From Quercus robur (lineage: Eukaryota > Streptophyta > Magnoliopsida > Fagales > Fagaceae): DNA of 64,000 bases. Positions 33,522 to 45,500 of the stretch are shown piece by piece. Location: assembly GCF_932294415.1 (NCBI RefSeq), contig NC_065544.1, forward strand, positions 36,574,310-36,638,309, in the 5' to 3' direction. The first letter of the stretch is position 1. Each line of letters opens with the position of its first letter. The translations under genes and the position numbers were made by a program. A model generated the notes under the pieces. It did not search any database, had not been told where the DNA came from, and saw only the letters and a program-made list of their open reading frames with translations.

Positions 33522-36500
33522 TCATAATCGTTGACTAAAGTACATGTTCATTAAATATCTTGAAGGATTGAAGCCGCTCAAAATCACTGCAAAGAAAAAG
33601 AATTAAATTCAGATGCAATAGAAATAGAATCCAAAACAAAAACACAATCAGGAATCAGATTCAACACTTACAAATAGGGGAAAGGACAATGACAGCACCA
33701 ATGGGATATAGGAAGAAAGTGGTCCTCTCCAGAAAAGGCAATACTGCAAAAGAAAATTTATCACACCTCAATTTAAACACGTGATTTAGTCTCCATGTGT
33801 AAAACTAAAAAGCCAAGTCCAGGCAAACAAGTTGATAAGAGCAATTACATCAGCTTGTGCATAAATTTTTCCATTTTACACATCTAAAACATACTTATTC
33901 TATTTTACACACTTATTTTTACAAAACATCCACATCAGTTTGTCTATTATACACATTTATTCAAATAAAATATTCATTTCTTTACCCACACAGCCACCGA
34001 CCCACATCCACAATCCACACCATTATCACACCGGAATCCACACAACCCACCGGCAGAAAATCAGAAAAACAAACCCAACAAAATGGATCAAAACCCACTT
34101 ATCAAGATCGATGTCTCGCCTTGAGCAACAAGATTGACGCCTCCGGCGGCGATGGCGAGAACGAGAAACAAGATCGATGGTTTACATCGACACCTCCGGT
34201 GGCGATGGCAAGAACAAGAAACAAGATCAACGCCTCCAAAGGCAAGCGGTGGCGATGGCGAGAGACATTCAACCCCATTTAACCCAAAACCCACTGATCA
34301 AGCCCATTCAACCCGAAAACAACGAGAAACAAAGGAAGAAAGAGCGATTGGCGGCAGTGGCGATCGACGGAAGCTAGAGGAAGAAAGATTGATGAAAGGA
34401 AGAAAGATTGATGAGATGAGAGAAAGAGAGAGTTGTGCGCCTAAGAGAGAGAGGGAGCTGAGAGTCAGGTACATAGAGGAGAGAGAAAAAATTGTTAAAA
34501 AATTATATGCACATGCTACAGTACCCGTGCAAATATGCACGGGTACTGTAGCAACTTGCATTTATACATAAGTTTACACCCACTGATGTGGGTGCTTTTT
34601 TGCTCATATTGTGTAAAATGAGCACCTTTTTCCATTTTGCACAATTTTACATCAACTGATGTAATTGCTCTAAGACAAGTTTCAGCCACAAGAAATTCAA
34701 ATTAGTGTGTTTGGAATGCACGTTGAACGTGCATTTTTGCGTTTTGCTAAAAAATAGTGGGTCCCATGCACTGTTCACGGGACCTGCAAGTATGGAATTC
34801 AGCAAAAAAACCTTTAAAACTAGGTCCCACAGCACTATTCACATATTTAAAAATTATTTTGCTACAGTATTTTCAGTTTTCAGCAATAAGCGGTATCCAA
34901 ACAAACCTTTAATTAATTTTGTTTACAGAATGAAATAAAGAATCCACTAAAACATGCCATGGAACCACATTGGTTTAAAAATCGTTCCAAAAGCATAAAT
35001 TCCAAATATCCATAGAAAATGAAGTGGACTCAGGAACGATATTCAAGGAAGATGCAACACTTGCCATCTTTACCATAGAAAAAAACAAATTTTAGCCTAA
35101 CTGCTACTCTACATTTTTCATGCATCGAATGACAAATTTTGATCGCACTGTTTGGAAATTGATCAAATTTGATCATCTTAGTAAAGACACAAGACTGTTT
35201 TTGTACTCAATTCCAATACAATTTCACTATGTTCAAATAAGCAATGGATCAAACACTGGGATCTGTTCATAGTGATGATACCTATTACATGAAGCACCAT
35301 CTGGAACCAGATATTCCTTGTTTACTCCCCCACCCCTGCACGGGGCCTAGTTCCCTTTCTCCCCAAAAGAAAATGGAAGGAAAAAAAAAACAAAGAACAG
35401 AGAAAAAGGATTGAAAGCGAAAGAGCAAGAACAAAAGATTTAACTTACCATCATAACCTAAAAAGTTGAGATAATGGTAGTAGGAACCAGCCACCATGTA
35501 AAGCAGGTTTGATAGCAATATAGGAATGAAGCCATGGGCAACCAAAAGAGGTGACAGAAAGTAATGTATCACTGCCACAAAACTGAGAGATCAGTAAGAG
35601 CCATTAACCAAGTTTGAAACTAAAGAACAAGACACATATTTAAGAAGCAATTACCATAAAGCAAAACAAACATTGGGAAGAAAGAGTTGCAATGAACATC
35701 AAAAGCGTACAGCCTACAACCAAAAAATTCAGCACAAAGCAATTAATTAGATTTTAAAGTACATAATGAAGGCAGAAGTGAATGCAAAATTATGTGCCAA
35801 AAAAAATTTTGAAATAGAGAAACTTTAATATTGAAAAAACAATTAATTCAATATTATCAAAACATAAAAACAATGAACAAGTGTATATTTTTCAGAAAAA
35901 AAACTGATGATTTATTTTCAGGATAAACTTGGATGAACCGAAATTAGAATTAAACTTGTAATGAATCACAAAGCAAAAGTTTCCCAACTTGCCATTCAAC
36001 CCGTTGCTCAACCACATGACTGTTGGGAGCCTCTTCGCGAAGGTAAGAATTAGTCAGGAACCTGCATGGACATTGAGATGCATTTGTCATTACAATACTG
36101 CACAACATCATTTCTATCTTCAAGACACTAGAAGCACTAGAGTAAGGTACCAAAAGCAATCATTTTAAAATGTATGTCAGCCCCATTTTCCTACCTAATT
36201 GTAATATTACTTGATAAACTATTTTAAAGATTAAATATTTTTTTAAAATATTTTAAAGATCAAATATTACCCCCAAAAAAATCATATTTCTCTAAATGAG
36301 TACTTATATTATTATAGGTGAAAAAAGAATTATTCCTGCCAATTATTTAATTTACGAAGACCTGGATTCAACATAGATTTCAGAACATACCATAGCAATT
36401 TCGTCACAATCATTACTTCTGATGCATAACTATTTCATCACAATCATTACTGCACAACTATTTATCTTGTTGTCTTGCCCAAACAAACTATTAGTCCATA

Positions 36501-39500
36501 GTTATTGCCTGAACCAGATGCTGTTCAGACTCTCAAATAACCAGACAACTCAACCTGGCTTACATCAATAGCCAGGCAACCATAGCCTCTGCAGTTAAAG
36601 CAGAGGACTGACTGTCAGTGCATGTCATTCAAGGGACCTGAATGAGCCCAACAGCGCACAGTCCACATCCCATACAATCCTGTGCAATTGGGGAAAATAT
36701 CAACCCAATGGTTATACCAACCTTGTAACAATTAGGCAGCATAGACCATCTAAATAAAATATGTACATGAATCAATTTGGCTAGAATTAGCAAAAGTCTG
36801 CATAAGATCAAAAGAAACAAATATCAAAATTGGGAAGTACTAAAACTCTCAGAGCCTGGGTAGAGTGGATCTTTGATCTCAATCAGTAATGTAAGCTCCA
36901 GTTACGCATCTTCCATGACAACATATCGAGTAATGTAAAAGCAAATCTGAGTGATTCACACCATCGGTGCCCAAGCAATTTCAAAATTCAATTATTTTTT
37001 TTTTTAGTAAGGGACTCAAATTTCAAAATTGGCTATATATAAACCACTAATAATTCTCATCATTTTTAAGAGAAAAAGAGATGAATGTTGATAAAATATC
37101 ACCACAAACAGACTAGTCTCAGCAAATTTAGAAGAACGAGATAAAAACATTGCAATATATCATGCTTTATAAAGCTAATGACGGCTAGGAACAGTAAGCA
37201 CCTCCATAAATATCGGCATCACAAATTCACAATTAAGAGATACGACACAAGACAAGAATCAAATATTATTTAGTAGGAAGTGCTCTTACCAACAACATGT
37301 AGCCAGAACTACTCCAGTTACTAAAAAATGGAAAAGCAATACTGAGATAACAACATAAACAGCATGTGCAGCACTATGGTCATACCTGAAATAAAGAAAG
37401 ATAACAAGACTAGAATCAGCACAGTTTGTAGAACTTATGATGCAGAAATTGATTGAGCAATCTAGGAGTAATATCTTACACATATAAATAAGATCAAATC
37501 TCTTATTTTGTGATGCTAATACTGAGTAATTATATTATATCAGAATGGTGTTGACTTGTTTTGAAACTGCAACAGGTCTGAATATTAATTTGGGTAAGAA
37601 CGAGGTGGTCCCGATAGGCAATGTGGATAATTGGCGGAATTAGCTGATATTCTTGGTTGTAAAATTGGGAGATTACCAAGGACTTATCTTGGGATGCCTT
37701 TAGGAGCTTCTTTTAAGGCAAAATTGGTGTGCAATTCTATTTTCGAGAAAGTGGAATCTATTGTAGACTAAAGGGTGGCCATTAAAGAGTAAGCTTTCGA
37801 GTTTACCATTTTATTATCTCTCTTTAGTTACTATTCCTACTAGTGTGGTTAAAAGGTTGGAGAGGTTGCAGCGAATATTTTTAGGGTGCCTCAAATGAGA
37901 GGTTTAAGTTCTCTTGGGTGGCATGAGACATATTGTGTTCTCCTGTTGCTACATGTGGTTTGGGGATTCAGAGGACAGGGAGTTTTAATCAAGCCCTATT
38001 GGGAAAGTGGTTATGACAGTAAGGGAATGAGGTAAGTGATGCAACGTAGGTGTGTAGAAGCAGAATCTATAACACACAAATACTACAACTCTTCCACTAA
38101 ACCTAAGTTCTACAAGAACACTAGGCTAATAGGCAAAGTAATAGAGAAAACCTCTCTAGCAAACTTTTATTCAAAAACACACATAACATAAATAACCTCT
38201 ATAAAGAGTATTTATAGAAATAGAATTTCTCCTACTCCTTTTAGGAAAAGAAATAATAAACTTACTTCTACTTGAGAAAGGAAAAACAATTTAACTAGGA
38301 AAAGAAAAAAACAATTAAAATCCCAATTCAACTACGAAAAGGATTTTAATTCAAAGTACTAGAGTAAATAAATCCTAATTCAAATAGGAAAAGGAAAACA
38401 ATAAAAACTCTTTGTTTATTCATAACGTGATTTGCATCATCCTCCCTGGGTTGGAAGAAACTCGTCCTCGAGTTTGGAGTTTGGATTGGAATTTTCTCCT
38501 TGATATGGAACAAGATGCTTAACATTGAAGATGTCAGATGTACGCATATGACTTGGAAGTTTCAACCGATAGGCATTAGGATTAATTTTCTCAAGAATCT
38601 CCAAAGGACCAATCTTTCTAGCAGCTAGTTAATTGTACTCTCCCACGAGAAAGCGATCTTTGGTCAAAATTGCCCAAACAAAATCACCAATCTCAAATTC
38701 TACTACTCAACGTTTCTTGTCAGCGGCTTGTTTGTACTTAGCGGAAGTCTCCTGTAAACGCTTAGCAATAGCCGTATGAATTTCTTGAATTTGTGCGATT
38801 AGATCCTCAGCTTTCACATTGACATGCTTCAAGTCAGGGATAAACCGCCGGTAGAATGACACCAACCCATGGAAACTGCGGACCTTGTGGACTGTGGTTG
38901 GTATTGGCCATTGTTTAACAGCAGTAACCTTTGATTCATCAACTAATAGTCCATCCTTGGACACCACATAACCAAGAAATAAAACACTATCTATCATAAA
39001 AGAACATTTGATTATGGCAGCATAAAATTTCTCCCTACTTAGAACTATGAGTACCTCTCGAAGATGTTGGAGATGTAAATTAATATTGACACTATATATC
39101 AGGATATCATCAAAATAAACTACAACAAACTTGCCGATGAAGGGGCGAAAAATCTGGTTCATAACACGCATGAAGGTGCTAGGAGCATTAGAAAGTCCGA
39201 AAGGAATTACTAGCCACTCATACAACCCCTCACGTGTCTTGAATGCTGTCTTCCATTCATCACCAGGACGTACTCGAATTTGATGGTACCCACTTTTTAG
39301 ATCCAACTTAGAAAACACGGTAACACCACTCAACTGATCCAGCAAATCATCCAATCGAGGAATAGGGAATCTATATCGGACTGTAATTTTGTTGATGGCA
39401 CGACTGTCGACGCACATACGCCATGATCCATCCTTTTTGGGTGTTAGTAAGGCTGGCACGGCACAGGGACTAAGACTCTCTCTAATGTGCCCTTTTAACA

Positions 39501-42500
39501 ACAAACCCTCTACTTGTCTTCTAAGTTCTTCATGCTTTTTTGGGCTCATACGGTAGTGTGGGCGATTAGGTAGATTAGAACCTGGTACAAGATCAATTTG
39601 GTGCTGTATATCTCGAAGTGGCGGTAACCCCTCAGGTAGATCATTAGGAAATACATTTGCAAATTCATCTAATAAAGATTTCACAGCCTCTAGTACTACA
39701 CTACCCTTTGAGCTCTCCTTTCCCAACAATACAAACACCAACCCTGAATCAAACATCTCTTCAACAAATACCCTTTTAGACCCCCTCTTGAAGTTGGCTT
39801 AGGTTCAATCTCCTTACAAGGCAACAACACAATTTTTGTGCTACCAAACATGAAACTGTATGTATTCTTCCTACCATCATGTTGAACCTCTCTATCATAT
39901 TGCCATGGTCTACCAAGGAGAAGATGACATGCATCCATAACTACCACATCACACCATGCATTAGGGGTGTCAATGTTCGACTCAACCCGCGAACATGACA
40001 CGAACCTGACACGGGTTTTTTCGGGTTAGGGTTGGGCCTTAATGGGTTTGGATCATAAAAGGATCGACCCGAAAGTGACACGATAAGAAACGTGTCATAA
40101 GCGGGTCAACCCATATCAGTGGCGGAGCCAGGATTTTAGTTTAGGGGGGGCAAGATCAAAAGACAATAATAAAAAATAAAAAATAAACCTAAAATTATTA
40201 ATTGACAATTGTATAATAAATAAACAATTGTAAAACATCTAATTCATAGTTATTAATTGACAATCAATCATCAAAGTAAGAGATTAATCTATATACATAA
40301 AGTTTAGAAATCTAATTTCATTACTCAAAATAAATTGAGAAAATAAATTTCAACTTTTCTCTATTCTTTTAATTATTTTAAATTTTGGATTTATGGTAGA
40401 GACTCAAATTTTGAAACTATGAAAATGGAAGAGATAAAGGATAAAAAAGTAATGGACATTTTAATGCTTTAGTACCACACAAGACATTATTATTAGATAA
40501 GTGAAAAAAATAATAGACAAAAAGAGTTATAATTGGTCAAAAGTGTAAACAGCTTTAACAAGTTTTGTTTGGTGGCATTTATTTTGTGTCAGATTGTTTA
40601 AAGTGGGAGGAATTGTTTTAGTAACATTACAAAATTTCATAATATTTTTACAATAAATTAAGGTGTTAGTACATCATTGGTCAAAATAAAATAAATTATT
40701 CTGAAATTCATTTCAACTAAAAATAAGAGTATTATGAAAATATTGTGAGATTTTATTGTATCTCTAAACTTTCTCAATTGGAAGATTTGTTATTTTATTA
40801 TTTATTTCATATCATGTACTGTTGGTTTAGGAAAACTGTTTCTTTGTTTTTCTATTCTATTAGGAGCTAAATTAACTTTACATAAGCATGTATAATGGAC
40901 ATTTTAGGTGGTGTCGGGGGGGGGGGGGGCAGGTGCCCCCTCTCGCCCCCCTCTGGCTCCGCCCCTGACCCATATAACCTGCAATAGACACGTTTGACAT
41001 GCCAATTTATTTGTGTCAACCCGAAATGACCTACTTAACACAACCTGTCAAACTCGTATAACAAATAAATTTTTATTTTATTTTATTTTAAATTTGTCAA
41101 ATACCTTTTATATCCAACATATATTTTAAATTTAAAAAGGAAAGTGAGTAATTACAAAAATTTACAAGAGATATAATTGGTAATTGAAACTTTACAAACC
41201 CTAGAACTAGTAATACCTTTTTTTTTTTTTTTTTTTGGCATAGAACTTGCACAAATGAAATTGGATGAGCTTGTGGAAGATGTTATGAATTTGGACATCA
41301 ACAAAGAATTTATGGATGATAATCGTGGTCATATTCACAATTAGTTTACTGTTTGTTGAAATTTTTTCAATATTGATACTTAGCATTTGACAAGTTCCAA
41401 GGATATCATATTTTTGTTGAACTATGTTATTTTATTTTTGTTAAAATTTGTTATTTTGAATTTGGGTTGAAGTGTATACACTTCTTTTGGAGTGTAAAGA
41501 ACTTATTTCTAGATGAATGTTATATTTTTTGTTGAACTATATTATTTTGAATGTAGGTTGAAGACTTGAAGTGTATGCACTGCTTTTTGGGATGTAAAAA
41601 AAATTATTTCTAGATGGATGTTATATTTAATATTATACAAGTTGAAATAGGTTGTGTTACATTCGTGTCAACCCAACACGACTCGTTTATTAAACGTGTC
41701 AAATGGGTTGGGTCAGGTCAACCCGCCTTATTAACAGGTCAGGTTAGAGTTGAAGGATCATGACACGATTATTAAATGGATCGGGTTAAGGTTGAGTCAT
41801 TTAGTAGAATACCCCTACCTCGACATGACACGAACCTGATACGCTAACCCGAATTGACACCCCTACCATGCATTATCCTTATATTTCAACCCAATAGAAA
41901 AAAAAAACCAAGCAACGTTTAGATACAGTTACCTCATTACCCTTTTTGAGCCAAGATAGTTTGTAAGGATTAGGGTGCTTCTCTGTTTCCAATCCCAATT
42001 TTTGAACAGCCTCTTCTAATACCACATTCTCACAACTTCCAGAATCAATAACAAGTCTACATACCTTGCCCCCCATAGTACATGTAGTTTGAAAGATATT
42101 GCTTCGGAGCCAATCCTCACCTTCAGATTTGCGTGTGAAACATGCCCTTCTTGTAACTAACAAAGGGCCATCATCCCCTTGCACATACTCTTCCTCTTCA
42201 GCATCATAGACAGCTTCTTGCTCAAAAGTATTTAAATGATCATCAGTACATTCTTCACTCTCAATAAATAAACCCTTACCATACCGGCCACCCTTCTTGC
42301 AATCAGCCATTCTATGCCCTGCCTCACCACACTTGAAACATCGAGGGCCAGAACTACTAGCTGCAGTGCGGTTGGGTTGTGGATTAGCTTGATTAACTTG
42401 GGTTTTTCCTTGTGTAGATTGTGTAGTTGCACCATAAGGAGGAGCTACTGGTGGTAGTCGGTTGCCACTACTATTTGAAACCATGTTAGTCCTTCTATTC

Positions 42501-45500
42501 ATCGTATTCTCTAAATGCAAAGCTCTCTGATGGGCTTCGGATACAAAAATTGGGTCAAATAAATTCAAAATATCTTGAAATTGTTGCCTCATGCCCCCAA
42601 TATAACGTGAAACTAATTGACCTTCCGAATCTGCAAGGTCAACTCTAGCTACAAGTTGATAAAACTCTCGAGTATACTCATCTATAGATTGTGTACCTTG
42701 CCTAAGATTGTGTAGTTGTTGATATAATGTACGCATATAATTATGGGGTAAGAATGCAGCACGCATATGTTTCAAAAAAATTTCCCAAGTATTGATTTTA
42801 GATTTACCTTGGCAAATACGGCTTTGCTTTAATTGTTGCCACCTTGCAGCAGCACGTCCTCTGAATTTGGTCACCACCAAAGAAACTCTTTTGTCTTGCG
42901 GCACCTCCTTAAACTCCAAAATTTCTTCAACCGCAGCAACCCAATCTAGGAATTCTTCAGGTTGTAAACAACCTTTGAACTCTGGAATATCTAATTTGAA
43001 CCCAGATTCCCATCTGTTTGAATTGTATGAAACCAAGGGTTTCTCCCTCCTCCTTCTATGTCCAGCAAACGGATTTTCTATCTCATCCTCAACATTATAG
43101 TCTACCTCATCTTCCTCCACAAAACGTAGAGTTGGACTACAGTTTCGAGGCTGGCTAACAACGGCTAAGGCAGCAAGCTGCTTTGTCAGCGCTTCAAACT
43201 GCTCTTCCATCCGCTGAAAGCGTGCCTCTAGTTGTGTATTGCGTGCAATCTCATCGCGTTCATACTCACCATCTACAGCAGCGTGCCTTCCCCCACATGA
43301 TCCTCGTGCCATGGTAGAAACCTAACCGTGCTCTGATACCAATTGATGCAGTGTAGGTGTGTAGAAGCAGAATCTATAACACACAAATACTACAACTCTT
43401 CCACTAAACCTAAGTTCTATAAGAACACTAGGCTAATAGGCAAAGTAATAGAGAAAACCTCTCTAGCAAACTTTTATTCAAAAACACACATAACATAAAT
43501 AACCTCTCTATAAAGAGTATTTATAGGAATAGAATTTCTCCTACTCCTTTTAGGAAAAGAAATAATAAACCTACTTCTACTTGAGAAAGGAAAAACAATT
43601 TAACTAGAAAAAGAAAAAAACAATTAAAATCCCAATTCAACTACGAAAAGGATTTTAATTCAAAGTACTGGAGTAAATAAATCCTAATTCAACTAGGAAA
43701 AGGAAAACAATAAAAACTCTTTGTTTATTCATAACGTGATTTGCATCAGTAAGACATTTATGGAAACAGGTTTATTGCTACGAAATATAGAAAGGAATAT
43801 TGTGGTTGGACTTTGAGTTTAGGTAGGGGACCTCTTGGCCCTTGGGTGTATCCTTGGAGAAGTTTTGAGGCAAGATGGGGCACTTTGCAACAATACATAT
43901 TGTTTGAGGTGGGGGACGGCATTCGTGTAAAGTTTTGGCATGATGCATGGAATGGGAGTCATTCTCTAAAAGAGTTGTACCCTGGCCCATATGCTTGCTC
44001 ACTTGATTGGAATGCCTCAGTCCATTCAGTCATTGATAGCCCAATAGGAGGGGAAGGTTGTGTTTGGAGAGTGAGATTTCAAAGAGGATTTCATGTTAGG
44101 GAGTTGAGAGTCAGTCAATTCTTTCATGGATCTTCTACACTCCAATATGCCTATGTGGAAGGGTGTGATGAGCCAATATGGATATTGAAAGGGACTGGTG
44201 GTTTTAAAGTTGGCTCTAATCATGAGGCTATCCAAGGTGCACCAGCTAATTCTTTTCCCTAGAAGAGTGTTTTGTGTGTAAAGGCCCCTAAGAAGGTCTC
44301 ACTCTTTGTTTGGACAGCAGACTAGGGGACTTGTGATAATCTTATCAAGCGAGGATTTACCTTAGTTGAATGGTGTTGCATGTGCTAGTGCAATGGAGAG
44401 ACAATAAACCATTTGTTGATTCATTGTGATATAGCCTATGACTTATGAAGCCTGGTATTTAGAACTTTTGGGGTCCAACAAGGGTTACCAATGAGGATGG
44501 CTGGCCCTTCGTTTGGGAGGATGAATCAGTTTGGGACACACTCATCATACATCTGGAACTTTGTCCCTTTATGTTGATGTTGATATTGTAGGAGTGAAAT
44601 AAGATAACCATACTCCTGAGGATAACAGATCAAAGAATCAATTGGCATCATTGCTTGGTCTCATGTATGGGGTCTTACAAATACAAAAACCATTCTATAT
44701 TTCACAGAATCACTTAAGTTTTGTGCATAATTTTTTTGTAATTCTTTTAGGTTATGGGGTGCTCATCATCCTGAGCATGAAGTAACCTTTCTATTAATAA
44801 AATTTTATTAATTATCCAAAAAAATAAATCTTGAGACTTTATTTATTTATTTTGATAATTCATCTTGAGACTTGGGTTAAAAAAAAACTACATTGAAAGT
44901 GCCATATTGACTCTTTGCGCATATGAATATTATAGGGTCACAAATTTTCATACATTTTGTGTGTGTGTGTGTGTGGCTTTTGTTCTTGTTTTTTTGGGTT
45001 GGGGGGATACTTAGGTGGTAATTCTCCAGTTTAATTGTCTGCACTGTATCAATGGCCCGTTTATTGAGACTAGTTGTGTGTCAAATCTTTACATTTGGTC
45101 TTCTGTATTTTCTATTAAAAAAAATTCCTAGTCCTATTAAATAAGGAGTGCCCACTGCTAAATGTAAAGCAACTTAATCTATCAATTTTTTCAAAGAACA
45201 ACAAAGAGAAATTTGCAGCAGCTTTGGAGGTCCTTTGTGGGTGTACTGCCCTCTTTCTTAAAGTGTGAGTGTTTACACCTTATCCCCCCACCCCCACCCC
45301 CTCCCCCCCCCCCCCCCCCCCTTTTTTTATTTTTCTCTTTCACTTGACAAATTATAGACAAACTATTACCCCCATAATCTCCAACTCATAACAGATTGAC
45401 CCTAGGCATGCTTATAAAAAAGTGTAAAAATATTACTTGGCTACAAGGGCCAAGAGTTGTTTTCCTTATTCTTCCTAAAATCAGGAAAGCAAGATCTGAA

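Larger units (their letters stand above)
38037..43748 (-). mobile_element. Ty3/gypsy LTR retrotransposon, internally deleted, inside UNC50 intron 4
   Basis: LTRs 38037-38439 and 43344-43748 begin TGATGCA and end TGCATCA, and a perfect 5-bp duplication GTAAG flanks them (38032-38036 and 43749-43753). I count about eight substitutions and one 2-bp indel between LTRs, so insertion is fairly recent. An initiator-Met-type primer-binding site adjoins the right LTR. On the minus strand it encodes gag with a zinc knuckle, an aspartic protease and reverse transcriptase, but RNase H and the integrase core are missing. Subtracting the nested hAT (1904 bp plus 8), the element is about 3.8 kb. It lies in the same orientation as UNC50. 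Confidence 0.93.
37545..44820 (+). mobile_element. L1-type LINE fragment split by a gypsy insertion
   Basis: Plus-strand pieces 37545-38036 and 43754-44820 read as the C-terminal half of a plant L1 ORF2: [16 protein letters not shown], then (after a frameshift) [17 protein letters not shown] and [13 protein letters not shown] sequence. Beyond the insertion are a WVAIKE-type zf-RVT region and a 3' end ATTAATAAAATTTTATTAA followed by an A-rich tail near 44818. The gypsy element lies between them with GTAAG on both sides. Many stops and frameshifts make it a fossil. Its own target duplication was not resolved. It is antisense to UNC50. Confidence 0.75.

Noticed and set aside
34134..34571. 145- and 141-codon plus-strand frames
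   Set aside because: Low-complexity Arg/Glu-rich translation of a triplicated unit inside a TIR element located in a UNC50 intron. Two different frames are equally open.
43813..44262. 149-codon plus-strand frame as a host gene
   Set aside because: It is a fragment of the LINE ORF2 split by the gypsy insertion.
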